Source of the DNA: Cloeon dipterum | Lineage: Eukaryota > Arthropoda > Insecta > Ephemeroptera > Baetidae | DNA: 64,000 nt | Assembly (NCBI RefSeq): GCF_949628265.1 | Contig: NC_088790.1 | Location: 16,992,545 to 17,056,544, forward strand | Direction of reading: 5' to 3' | Part shown: positions 1 to 11,301 of the stretch, piece by piece | Position numbering within the stretch: position 1 is the first letter of the stretch | How the letters are laid out: every line of letters starts with the position of its first letter | Made by a program: the position numbers and the translations under genes | Notes under the pieces: generated by a model | Told to the model about the DNA's origin: nothing | Seen by the model: only the letters and a program-made list of their open reading frames with translations | Databases searched by the model: none

Positions 1-3000
1 ATGGAGAGGCTTGAAGCATTTTGACCCACAGGGGCGTAAAGGCACGCTTGAAACCAGCGGGGCAACAGCAACCTAGCAGTTTTTGGACGCCGGCCAGAAT
101 GATTTCGGACTCATTGATCATTTCGCACTGTGCCATTGTGCTAAAAATCTTAGCTTTACGTTGAAATTCTGAGGTGATCGTGATCGCCAAGCCTAAAATG
201 TAAACATGAAAATTATAGATTTTTAATTTGAGACATACGGTAGAATTTTTTGATATCAAGGACAAATCCCTATATCATTTTTAACAATTTTGGATTAGAA
301 TCAAAGTGATTTTTTTTTAATTCTTAAAGGACAAAGTTGGAATGAGTCAATAGGATTGAATGAAACTTGGTATGTAGAAGGTAATCAACCATAGCATTTC
401 ATTTTTCGAAACTCCAAAAATTGCCTGACTTACAGTGCCAAAAAGCTAGTTAAAACGTCAATTTAAATGAGGTAATAATTATCTCTTTTCTTGTATTTTA
501 TTGTTCAAGAGCATAATATATTTTGTTTAAATAAAAAAGATAAATTTACCGTTCATCATGTTGAAAAGTCCAAAGGTAAGCACAAAGGTGAAGCCTCCGA
601 TCAGCACGTAGAAGTAGGGTGAGAAGCTATAGGGGAAGTCATCAGGGGTGATGTTGCCCGACATCATCGCTAAAGTCTTGAGCATCGTCGAGAGGATGTC
701 GTCAAAGACGGCGTTGACGCGGCAGCCGGTTGTATCCCCGGAATTGCCTTGGCCGAGCTGGAGGCGGCATCGAGTGATCTCGTAGAAGAGTGCGATCGAG
801 AAGGCGGCCAGCAGGGCGAACGCGAACACAGATACCCTGAGGTATCTGATGAGGATGCGCACCAGCATGTAGCGGTAGTGCGAGATGGCCGGGTACTTGG
901 ACGTTTGCAGGAACAGGGAGAACCAGCTGAGGAAGATCACAATCACCGGGTTCGACTTGCCCAGAAGGTAGCAGCAGGTGACCACCCAGACAAGGTACTC
1001 GTTCCAGTTGGACCACGTGATCTCTGAGGCGTAGAACTCCAGCAGGCGGTACACCTTCATTTTATTCATGCCCCGCAGACGAGACCGCGTTTCTTGCACC
1101 AGCACAGGTACGAGAAGGACAATTTTGGATACACCTGAAAAGCACGATGAAAAAATGAGCTAAAATGATTTTGAAATTTGAATTTCACCCGCAAAGAAAG
1201 TTATAGAATAAAGACCAAACCCGTGTAACGATTTTACCCCAAAATTTTACATCAGTAAATTGAAAATGCAATAAATCATTAAAAATTTAATTTGTCCTGA
1301 AATTATTCTGGACTTTTGCTTGAATTATTTATGAACAGTGTGTACTTAAGCTTAAACCTTTTTTGTAGGAACTGTCATTTCAAACATTTTTAAAATTAAA
1401 ATCATGGGCGAATTTTAAATAAGTGTGCATGAACATCACCTAACGTGATTTTTTTGTTATTTTACTTCTTAATACTAAAAATACACCTTACTTCTATAAA
1501 GCATATTTTTAAGATTTGGGCAGGTATGACACAAAAACCTGCCCGCCACTATAAAAAACTCAGCAAGTGACTTGGAAGAGAAAAATATAATGAAAGCTGC
1601 AATTTTTAAATATGTTTCTTTCTAATGACTCCATATATAAGATTTATGTTAGTTTTCGAGCTAGAGTAAATCATCAGGAAAAAATGCAACAAAAATCGAT
1701 GGCTATTAAATTTCTATCTTACTTATTAAAAGACAATTAAATTATTAAACTATCCAGGAAAGTTTGAAATACAAAAAATTTTAACTCTGGCACTTGAAGA
1801 AACTGTACCTATGGTTATTTGGAGTGCGAGATTGATAGCAACTGCTGCATAGGTGCATTGGTGCCAAAAATTGACGTTTGCATTTGGCAATATCCTTGAA
1901 GTGACTACGTTCATCCTCCTCTCGAGCAACAGCAGACAGTTGGTTGAGAGAAAGAGCACGAAGATCAGGTAGAGTAGCATTTTCAGGAAGAAGAACTTGC
2001 GCATTTTCTGCCACTTGACATTCAGAATCGCCTGGCACAACGGGTGCAGCGCGAGGTGGCGCACATGCGGCGCCTCGGCAATGGCCATGATGTTCTTGAG
2101 GCCTCTCCCGCCGCGGTGGTTCTCAAAAAGGTTTCCAAACACCACCTTCAGGTCGTCCCTGCGCTTCCTGATCTCCTGGTCGGGCGAGGGTGCTTCTCGC
2201 CTCAGGCTCAACTGCGCGTCAAGCAGCTGCTCGAGGCTCTCCTCTGGCAGCCAGTCGATGGGGGCCGAGCCAAAGTCATTGCGTTCACCAAGCAGTGCGT
2301 TGCACTTCAGCAGCCTGCCCACCATCCACGGAAGGTGCTGCTGAAGTCGCTTGTTTGACGACTGCTTCAGCAACACGTGTAGGGGTGTGTTGCCGGATGA
2401 GTCCCTCACCATGGAGTCGTGACTGTCGTACCTGCGTGAACCAAGCCCCAACGCAAATTTTATGCATCAGTTTTTAATTTAATTTATTATTTCACTGAAC
2501 CATGTAAATTATTGATGATCATGCAGAAAATTGAAAAAAAACACCATATCATGTACAAGCGATCTAGTATAGCTGAAACGTCGGCAAATCAAAAGATAGT
2601 CTAGTTGTTTTAGTAATAGGGAAATTATTTGGACAAGTCTATGCTTAAAAATGGCTAAAACTATCACTAGTATATGATTAATTGGATAAAAAATATTAAA
2701 TTGAATTATATTTCTAAATTAATTTGGCTGTTTTAAAAATCACGTTGACAGAGAAAAGATTTTCACCTCTCAATGAGCGAGCACAAAACTGGGAGCGCGC
2801 CTCTGGTCGCTGCCCGCAAGAGATCGAGACCAGTTTCTCCGCCGAGGCTGCGACACCCATCACGGTCGTTGTGCTTCGCCAGCAAAGTGGTGAATGTGCG
2901 GGTGTCTCCACTCGCAGCAGCCAGGTGGATGGGCAGCTCGTTCTGCGCGTTCGCCTGCATCGGGTTGCAGTTGAGCGAGAGAAGAAAAGCCACGCACCGA

Positions 3001-4421
3001 CTCGAGCCGAATCGTGCTGCCGCATGGAGCAGTGTGTTCTTGCCCCGGTCGAGGAGCGTGCGAATGTTATTTTCATCCAACTGGTGGTGGTTGACCAAGC
3101 TCTTCAGGATTTCCTCGGAGCAGTTGGCGGCCGTCGAGTGGAGGGCTGTCTGAGGACACCTGTCGTTGTGCGGCAACGTCCACGAGAAGCGGTCCAGGTA
3201 CGTCCGCACGCACCGACCAAACTCTGGATTTTCATCAAAGTTGATAAGGGTTTCAAAAAATTTAACGGGGCACGAATGGCAAATCACATTAAGAAGCGTG
3301 TCCTTGGCGGAGGGAATGAAGAATAGAAGAATGTCCCGAGCACTTTTGTTTGTCACCTATATCAACAATTTTAGATTTATACGATAAATGAATTGGATGC
3401 TGACCTGATTCTCGTTGATATATTTCTCTTTCAGTTTAATTGCTAGTTGGCCAGAAAATGAACTGAATGCCTCTTCTACCGACCCAGTCGTGTTCTCAAT
3501 TTCGAAGAAATTTTTTATCTTTTCTTGGATTTGCGCTGATATGAGTAAAAATAATAAAAGAGGGAAATGAGTTAAGCTTAAACAGGAAACACATTTAATC
3601 AAACCTATTTGCTCTTTGTTTGACTTGATTGTGTTAAAAATATCCGTGCTCTCTCTGGCAAAAAGGTCAAAATCTGCAAGCAGCAATTTGGCCAGCTGCA
3701 TGCTATCCGTGTCCCACTCATTGTCAGAGCGTTTAAGTGACCAATATTCGCTGTGAAGGAAGTCCTCGGACGGAGACTGGTAGAGCTGCTTCACAGTGGC
3801 AACCTCTTCAGCAAAGAACTCGATCACCGATTTTATCTCACTCGCATTGAATCCCATCAGCTCCTGAGAACCATGTTCGTCGGCTTTCTCCAGCGTTGCC
3901 TTTCTCAGGTTCGAGTAATTCGCGGCCAGCACTTCCTGCCTTCGTCTGAAGTGGCGTTTCAGCTCGTTGGCGCTGCGACACTCAGACAAGACGCTCAGGT
4001 GTTTATTGTTGTGCGCCTTGGACACATGCTTGATTTGGGTCCGCAAGCGACGGAGTTGCAGCACTGACAAGTAAATCCGCTCCGCTCGTTTCGATATCTC
4101 TGAAAGGTTTATAGCACAATAGGATCATATACTAGTCAGATAGATCTTTTTGTTGAAAATTATTGCAAAAAAATAATCTTCATTTTCTTTTTAACTAGGG
4201 CCAGATTGATATAAACAGGCTGATTTTTTCAGAGACATATTTTTTGTCTTTTTATCCCAGTCCGAGGACCGGGAAGGGCATGCACTGGACTAGCACAAAT
4301 TTCGTGACCTCGCCCCTTGGATATTGCATTGCAGCACAATTAATTTTTGATATCATCAACTCCAACGAATAATAAATTAATGAATCACGTGTTTCTTACC
4401 TCCTTCATTTAAGTCGTTCAT
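1..4421 (-). CDS. TRPA-family (painless-type) ankyrin-repeat cation channel, copy A, 3' end outside window
   Basis: Exons on the minus strand: 4421-4400, 4099-3605, 3535-3405, 3356-2767, 2431-1809, 1134-550 and 192 to the left edge. All have GT-AG borders and the phases agree throughout. The start MNDLNEG is a short first exon, as in copies B and C. The protein has an N-terminal helical domain, ankyrin-type repeats (for example NTLLHAAARFG, ELPIHLAAASG, NTPLHVLLK), a pre-S1 stretch with LHPLCQAILNVKW, then S1-S6. The pore region reads TMLKTLAMMSGNITPDDF and S6 ends FNMMNG, followed by the TRP-side segment with FSTMAQCEMI. The family is a plasma-membrane cation channel used in heat, mechanical or chemical sensing. 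The layout, including the pre-S1 motif, is closest to insect Painless, which is a family-level inference. The filter is Gly-Asn instead of the Gly-Glu of copies B and C. The 3604-3536 intron is 69 nt and in frame, so retention would also keep the frame. No frame breaks were seen, so this does not look like a pseudogene. Confidence 0.85.
4246..4325 (+). repeat. Dispersed repeat family R1, partial copy, inside intron 1 of TRPA-A
   Basis: The block runs from the TTTTTATCC stretch through GTCCGAG to GCACTGGACTAGCACAAAT. It matches the left part of the copy at 27705-27930 (TTTTTATCCTTGTCCGAAGG, then GCACTGTACTAGCACGAAT). It is noncoding in both places and probably a degraded transposon or SINE-like fragment. 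Confidence 0.45.
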
Positions 4422-4994
4422 TTCGCCGAGTTATTTAAACTGGCTCTGTAGTATTTTAAAACAGCAAGCTGTATGAACTGAAACGGTCGAGAAAAATATA
4501 TTTCACGACAAGGAAAAGATAAAGATGTATTTATTGTGTTGTTTTCTTCCTGTTAGCGGAAACCGCAGGTGGCTTACTGTTTTGCGTGGTGACCCTGAAA
4601 TTTAGTTTTCTCCAGATTTATCTGTACACAAATTGAACAATTACTCAAGTTTTATTAATGAACACGTTCTTTATTTTTTACTAACGTACGATCACTTTGA
4701 AAATTACTGATATATTTTCAAGCCAAAACACAACTCATGCAAAATTTCTTTGGTTAAAATTTAGGCACTGCTTTACCGTTAAAATGATTTAAAAATATAA
4801 ATTTGTTCAATAACGACATTGCATTTATTAAAATTTCAATAATCTGCGAAAATTTACATTTAAATTGTTACTAGAAATTTGAAAATAATTTTTATGTTGC
4901 ACTATGAACTAGCAACAATGCTAATCCATCATAACGTGACAGAGAGGCTAATTGTTAGGAAACTTTGGTGTTTCGTCAAAATTCTTCAGTCATT
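4422..4994. promoter_or_regulatory. Shared upstream region of divergent TRPA-A and CCDC34-like genes
   Basis: This is 573 bp between the two start codons, which point away from each other. It is AT-rich and holds no supported exon. Transcription start sites for both genes should lie here, so the promoter may be bidirectional. That is an inference from gene orientation; no core promoter motif is convincing by eye. Confidence 0.4.
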
Positions 4995-6396
4995 ATGGAG
5001 GGTGATAAAGCGCTTGAGGCTCTTTCAACCCTTGACAGCCCCGCAGGCAAGTTGAAACTTGTGTTGACTCGAAAGGAAGCGTCTGTCAAGAGCGAAAACT
5101 CAGAGAGTGGCACCGAGGAAGCTACGAAGTTGTCCGACTTAAGCGCAGACAAGTCAAGCACTACTGACTATGACAGCTTGAGTAGCCAGCTTGAAGGCCT
5201 GCGCGTCCTCAACAGCCAATCGGTGCAGGTGGTGGACCACGAGGACACAGTGACAGTCACCGACACCTTGCTTGAAGTACCTTCCAGGACTCGACGGAAG
5301 GGCGTCGACCATGCAACCTGGCTCAAGAAAAAGAAGGCTCAGGAGGCGACAAAAAAGAGGACCACGTAGGTTTGAAATGTTTGAAGCACCATTTTCTTTT
5401 GATGAAATTTTCATAAAACTTGAAAAGGAGAAAAAAAATGTAATGTTCTGCTTTGGTGAAAAAAATATAGGATACCTGGAAAACGAAATAAATAAAGAAA
5501 AAATAAATAAGAGAGAGCTAATAATTTATGGGAATGTGAATTACTTGATCGAGGTACACTAATATAAGATGGTTTTTAGACGATTCCCAGCACTTCACAA
5601 TTAATTTAGTGATTCTCAAATATATTTTGAATTTCCCCACTCGGTTTTATGAGCCAGAAATCAACGCAATAAATTATTATGTCCTAAGAGTTACTAATAC
5701 GGTAGTAAAATCAATCTCCAAATTAAAAAAGGGTTACAAAAAAATGATTTTATGCTGCAGGAAAATTAATTTTGCACCAAAATTCAAATTTCAGCCACGA
5801 GAAAAATGAGCAAAAAGAGGCGACAGAGCTTTTCCTCCCATCCCTTGCTGAGGATCCGCACTTCACAAATTGTCTACTCCAGGACGGGCCAGAAGTTGAC
5901 GCAAGAGGGGAAAGGGCATGGAAGAAGTGGGTGGAGCGAAAGCGGCAGACAATCCTCAAGCAGCAGCAGCAAGAGGTGCAGATGCAGCGCCAACTGGAGG
6001 ATTTGCACATGCAAAAGCGCCAACTGGCCAATGTCAAGTTTGCAGAGTGGTACCAGAAGAAGGAACTGGAGCGGAGAAGTTGTCCCTTTTTGGCAAAAAA
6101 CAGTGCCAGAATGACCCTTTTTCATGTTCTTTCAGCTGGCAGCAAGAAGAAGCACATGGGCAGTGCCAAGCACCAGCAGCTGAGGAAGGAGATGGAAGAG
6201 AGGAGAAAAAAGCTGAACTACAGAATCAAGTGGGAAGATTGGAACAGGACCAAGAGTCAACAGGTGCTGCCCAAGAGTAAGCTTATGCTAGCATTTCTAT
6301 TTAGTGACCAATATTCACGTCAAATTGTTTCCAGAGTTCACGCATCAGGAGTACCCTCAACCAGCCTGGGTGAACCCTGACCCTTGGGTTGACTGA
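4995..6396 (+). CDS. CCDC34: CCDC34-like coiled-coil protein
   Basis: Exons are 4995-5365, 5795-6276 and 6335-6396, giving 304 aa. The chosen ATG (MEGDKALEAL) has A at -3 and G at +4, and the in-frame sequence upstream offers no other ATG. The first exon encodes an acidic, Ser/Thr-rich region. The second encodes a long charged coiled coil (RAWKKWVERKRQTILKQQQQ, FAEWYQKKELERR, RKEMEERRKKLNYRIKWEDW). The last exon encodes the short tail HQEYPQPAWVNPDPWVD, which resembles the conserved Tyr-Pro-x-Pro-Ala tail of vertebrate CCDC34. In mammals CCDC34 is linked to sperm flagella and cilia; here that role is only inferred. The stretch 6079-6135 (57 nt, GT to TTTCAG) is probably a short intron. It is in frame, so removing it would give 285 aa. 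The gene converges on SMIM8. Confidence 0.75.
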
Positions 6397-6786
6397 CTTG
6401 ACGCTTGAAAATCTAATTAAATTTTCGTCCCATAAAGAAGCAAAAATTCTCTGCTTTATAATGAATTGCAATTTTTAAGGTTTAAATTTTAAAAATAAGA
6501 AATAAGGTAGAAAAATTAATGTTTGTAAGTAGGTTACAAAATTTTAACAATTATGCGATACATTATCTTGTTTTGATTCAATAATAGAATTTAAATGGGT
6601 TTTAATCGGATTGAACTGAAAAAAGGTTTTGATTTTTACATTGAACTTCTTGATTTATTTATAATTATTTTTGGGAACAGGTTTCTGTTCTGAAAATAAC
6701 TAACAGAACTAGAAACAATTAATTTTTCCCACATTTTGCAAATAGATCTACGTAATAAATACACAGCACTCACATCATCTTTACGG

Positions 6787-7096
6787 TCACGACCATCTCG
6801 ATTGTCTCTTCATCAGGGTTTGTTGTCCTTCTGAATCAACAGCTGTGTAGAGGCCCATTTTTTCATACTGAGACCGCATGTACGCCATGTAGCCGACGCT
6901 GATTGTGAGGCCCATAAGTCCCAGGGCCATCACCACTATGTTCTAAAATATTCAGTTTCATTTAAGAGCTTAGGAACGTTAAAAAAGAACTTACAGGCCT
7001 TGCGTAGAGCTCAAAATTGGTTACCCTGAACAGAGTGGAGGATCGCATGGAGCGAATTCCCTCGCCAGGCGTCGATTCGACCTTCTTGTCTGACAT
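6787..7096 (-). CDS. SMIM8: Small integral membrane protein 8 homologue
   Basis: There are two coding exons, 7096-6995 and 6942-6787, joined in phase 0 with donor GTAAGT and acceptor TTTTAG. The product is 85 aa, close to the usual family size of just under 100. The soluble N-terminus ends in SSTLFRVTNFELYARPN, matching the family's TTLFRAVNPEL-type motif. One membrane helix follows (about residues 37-55, IVVMALGLMGLTISVGYMA), then a tail with AVDSEGQQTLMKRQSRW that matches the family's DSEG...RR.S.W ending. The biochemical function of SMIM8 is unknown. The gene is too short and too split to be found by ORF length alone; recognition rests on motif order. Confidence 0.85.
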
Positions 7097-8442
7097 TTTA
7101 AATTTTCCTGATGACAAATTGTTGAAACACATTTATTAAAAAAGACTACATATATTTAAAATTTGGTGAAAAAGATTATAAAATCGGAAAAATTACAATG
7201 GTGGAAGTGGTAATTTTCCATGTCCTAAGCTTGTACCGTCAGGAGGACAATTTTTAAAATAGGTGCAAGCCTGGGCTCCAATTGATTCTGTGGTTGATCT
7301 CTTTGCATATTTTTAAACTTGTCGTTCTGACCGTATCCAAAAGCAAAAAATGATAAATTTCAACTTGGGAAATTTTCCAATTTTAAAATCTTTTTCATTC
7401 TTAATCAGTCAAGGCAAAATTCCATTATCTTCAGCACGAACGAGTAAAATTGGAATTTTAACTATTAATCAGCACATAACCATTGGTTACAAAATTATAA
7501 TTTACTAAAATACGAAAGTACGTTTAAGTATCAACGTAATATCGATATGCTACACCACACTGTATCATACCTTTCACGCAGGCTGTGAGTAATGATTATT
7601 GAACGTGGAATAATTCCTAATTAATTGCACTCTCTCATGTCAGATGTTTGTCAAATAAAATTCACAAGCGAAAATTTTTGAAGGTTTAAATCCGCTGTTT
7701 CAGAGGGACGATTCGAGATTTAACTGAGCATGTATTTTGTTTTTCTTGCTCTCAGCTGATTTCACAAATGAGCAGTGTGTGCTCGCTTGGCCCTCTGTGA
7801 GAATTTGAAACAAACTTCATAGCGCGGGTTAGCCGCTGGAGTGGCAACCGCACTGACAATGAAAAAATGTTCGATGATTAACAAGCCAATATAGGGTAAA
7901 ATTAATTATACTGTTACCAAGAATACTCGCTAACTGTTTCATTCCGTGAGAAAGTCATGGAAGTTTTGGTTCGATAAAGCTAAAATTTACAAATATTTTA
8001 TAATTCAGGTATATTTTCGGTATTTTATCTCTTTTAATCGTCACCTTGATAATTTAACCAAAATAATTTCCGTATGAACAAATAGGGAATTGCAAAATAT
8101 TATCTAACATGATAACAATGCATTAATTTATTCTGCCCTTTCTATCCACACAGTCAATTTTTGGTATTGAGAGCACGCGTGTACAGACTCGAAAATGGGG
8201 GCGAAAAATGGTCTTTTATTGCCACAGGCGACTTTCATGTTGAAAATTCTTATCAACAACACACTCGACACGTAAAAACGGAAGTCTTTACGTCCTTTAC
8301 CTTTTCATATAACAAAAATATATGACGTTCATTTTAAGGTTTTTTAGAAAGAGGGGGACGAAAGGATTGTTTTAGCAGTTAGTTAAGAAACAATTCGTTA
8401 GCATCGTGTAGTGAAAAAGTCAGCAGAAAAAATAACTGAACC
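7097..8442. other. Intergenic region between divergent SMIM8 and fucosyltransferase genes
   Basis: These 1.35 kb of AT-rich sequence have no supported coding exon on either strand. They must contain the 5' UTRs and promoters of SMIM8 (leftward) and of the fucosyltransferase (rightward). I see no convincing repeat or RNA gene. Confidence 0.5.
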
Positions 8443-9967
8443 ATGTGGAAAGCGTGGAAAGTGAATGGCTTCATCTTCTTAGTGATTGTAAATGCATTCT
8501 TTTGGATTGGCGAAATCAAGTTGGAATTGCTCCAGGAAATAGACGTTAAGATTACCAACAGAATCATCAGAAAAGTTAGCAATTTTATCGACAGACTTGG
8601 GCAAAATAAAACGGTACCATAATTTTTACTTGAAGATATTTCAACTATTTATATCGAAATTTCCAGGAAGCGAAGCTGTACGATTGTCCAAAGGAACCAA
8701 TCGTTTTTTCCGAGTTTGCCTTTGGGCAGACAGGCAACCGCATTTGGGAGTACGCCGGAGGGTGGGCTCTAGCCAAACTATTAAAACGAAAGGCGTATGT
8801 TGTGCCGTCCGCTCTCGTTCACCTGTCGCGTCTTTTCCCCAATCTTTCGAGCGAATCCTTTGAGCGAATCGAGCACTGCAACCTCACCTTCATGACAGTC
8901 AAAGAGGACGCTGAACCCCTCGAGACTCTGGAGGAGCGAGCGAAAGGCCAACACCTGATGTATTCAAGGTTCCACATGCTGCCAGCGGCAATTCTTCGCT
9001 TCATGGACGAGGCTCGCGTCGAGTTCAAGTTCAACGACAAAATTATGGCTCAAGTCAACCAAACGTTGAAGGATGTTGGGGCAGAAGGACACGTTGTGGT
9101 CGCGGTTCACGTCAGGAGGTCAGACTATCCCAGGCTGCTGAAGGGTCGCTATCATCTCAGTGAAGCAAATGCAAGCTACTATCTGGTACAAGCAAGTTTC
9201 ATAAAAAAATCTAGAAGGTTGCAAAAATTATTCATAATTTTTGGTGTAGCAATTTTTACTGAATCTAACTATTTATTGTAAATAATAATTTTATCATCGA
9301 CTCATTGGTCACTTTAAGTTAGAGGGAAACTATTTTATAACAAATATTTGAGCAAAGAAATTCAATTAACATAGTTGATAAAAATTATTTCTGCTTTTAG
9401 TTTTTAAACTCGAATTTGAACGCTGAGCAAATTTTGCATTAGGGACCCAAAGTGATGCAGGCCTAAACATGACTTATTCTCCGGGTCAGAATTTGGTTGA
9501 TACAAATCATTCCAGTAATTTCTGACAAATTAGAAGAAAGTCAGAACATGGTCTATGTGACCTGAGCAGTTGAGAAAAAATAAAATTGAGAGATATATAG
9601 CAATGAAAATTATTGATGATTGACAATGAATGAAAATTGGTTCTAGGACGCGATGGACTGGTTCAGGAAGAACATTAAGGGCAACCTTCTATTTCTGATT
9701 GTATGCGACGATTATCAGTGGGTGCGGGAAAATCTGATCAGCTCAGAGGATGTCGTGATTGTGATGCAAGACAATTACCACGACCTGGCCATGCTGTGCC
9801 ACGCAGACCACAACATAATCGACTATGGAACGTTTGGCACTTGGGGCGGATTGATGACAAAAGGCCACACAATATCCCTACTGAGACTAGACATTGACAG
9901 GCAGATGGCCAAGTACAAAAACTGGCACGTTTTTGATGATAGAAAGTATTTGACCAGGTACCAATGA
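8443..9967 (+). CDS. Galactoside alpha-1,2-fucosyltransferase (GT11), Golgi type II membrane protein
   Basis: Exons are 8443-8613, 8667-9185 and 9647-9967, all phase 0, giving 336 aa. The N-terminus has a short cytosolic MWKAWKVNG, then one signal-anchor helix (about residues 10-23), then a stem and a lumenal catalytic domain, which is the usual Golgi layout. GT11 marks are present: FAFGQTGNRIWEYA near residue 76; motif I around residue 205 (AVHVRRSDY), the donor-binding HxRR-x-D motif; and the C-terminal DYGTFGTWGGLMTKG near residue 289, like the TFG.W.A.L..G motif of FUT1/FUT2. The expected reaction is transfer of fucose from GDP-fucose in alpha-1,2 linkage to a terminal galactose-type acceptor; the actual acceptor cannot be read from sequence. 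The gene ends 114 bp from the end of the convergent TXNDC15 gene. Confidence 0.9.
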
Positions 9968-10081
9968 ATAGTTTTGGGTGACAGATCACATGGTTCTTTA
10001 ATTTTGCTCTTAACATTTGGATAATAATGCGATCAAACACAGCAAAAACAAACCTTCTCTATATTTAACACTTTGAATCAG

Positions 10082-11301
10082 TCAGTCAGCATGTTCGTGG
10101 ACTTCATCAGCTTCTCGCCAAACGTTTTTGACTCCTTCAACAAGATTGCTCCAAAGCGCAGATTGCAGTACAAAGTAAATAGCGCAAAGTGCAACGAAAA
10201 CCCAAGAAACAATCAGCCAGTGATCCATCTCATGTTCTGGAACATTCGGTAAAGGGCCGTTGAAGTCTGCTGAAAATACACTCAGCATTCCCTGAGGCTC
10301 AATTCCTGAAAAACAGTTGAATAACTATTCTGAGAACTGTGTAACTTTGTAATAATTACGGGCAATCACAAAAAAAATATTAGGGTGGTTATTATTTCCT
10401 AACAAACCTGTCCACTTTTGAATGAATTTGGCAAACATCTTGAGATTGTAGTCAGTCTCATTGAAGCGGGCAACGGGACGTCCATTGTGGAACAGGAGAA
10501 ACGTTGGCACTCCGACAATCCCAAATTGAGTGTTCCAGCTGGAAGTGTTTACAATGGTAAGAAAGTGTCCAACCAGAGAGACAAGCAAAAAACCTGTAGT
10601 GCTTCATCGAGTCGATGGCAGCAAACTTGATAGCTGGGAAAGTGCGTGGCAGGGCATTGAAGTAAGGTGCCGCAAAGCAAGAGAAGGGGCACCATCCAGC
10701 ATAGAAGAGCAGGCCCACACAGCGACCAGCTACTCTTCGGCTAGTTACGTTCGCCTCAGATTCTAGGATTGATAGAAGCCCGGTGCCATTGATCAGCTGG
10801 AAATTCAAATATGAATTCAAACCAACAAATAAATGAAAGTTTGAACTATCACCTCCACTGGCACTGGTTCTTCGCTCTCATAACGTCGACACACGACCGA
10901 GATGGTAGACGAGTTGGACACAGAGACATTCTTGTCAACATCTGTGCTGTCTACTATGGCCTCTCCCACAGGCTGTTCGTTAACACTCGCATCTGGATTT
11001 GAAGTTGAAACCACTTCTCCTTCCTCAACAATAGCTGCCGCTTCATTCTAATATCCAGATCGTGATTTTTAGAACAAATTAAAATGTGTCATATATGTAT
11101 GTACTTTATAGTCTCACTTCTGCAAGAGGAAGAAGATTAGCGTTGTCGATCTGCTCCAATGATGGAGACGATTCACCGCTGGAGGCGTGAAGCAAACAAA
11201 GAGCAACTAAAAAAGCAAAAAATCAATGTTTATAGATATTTCGTAAGAATAAAAATTGAAGTTGACCTACCAGATAAGACAGCAAGGGAATACAACTGCA
11301 T
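10082..11301 (-). CDS. TXNDC15: Thioredoxin domain-containing protein 15 homologue
   Basis: Exons are 11301-11271, 11206-11118, 11047-10853, 10796-10594, 10538-10408 and 10305-10082, giving 290 aa with consistent phases. There is a signal peptide (MQLYSLAVLSVALCLLHASSG, assembled across intron 1). An acidic, low-complexity region follows, then a thioredoxin fold from about residue 106 (LINGTGLLSI) to 213. It includes GLLFYAGWCPFSCFAAPYF, VGVPTFLLFHNGRPVARFN and KFIQKWTGIEP. The protein ends with a membrane helix (about residues 246-263) and a short charged tail. Order and motifs match TXNDC15, an ER or ciliary membrane protein needed in mammals for ciliogenesis and Hedgehog signalling and mutated in Meckel-Gruber syndrome. 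The active-site position reads Cys-Pro-Phe-Ser-Cys (141-145), not the classical CxxC. The gene converges on the fucosyltransferase and diverges from Met. Confidence 0.9.

Noticed and set aside
1-4421. TRPA-A as a pseudogene
   Set aside because: All exon junctions keep phase, no internal stop was seen, and motifs through S6 are intact; only the filter residue differs.
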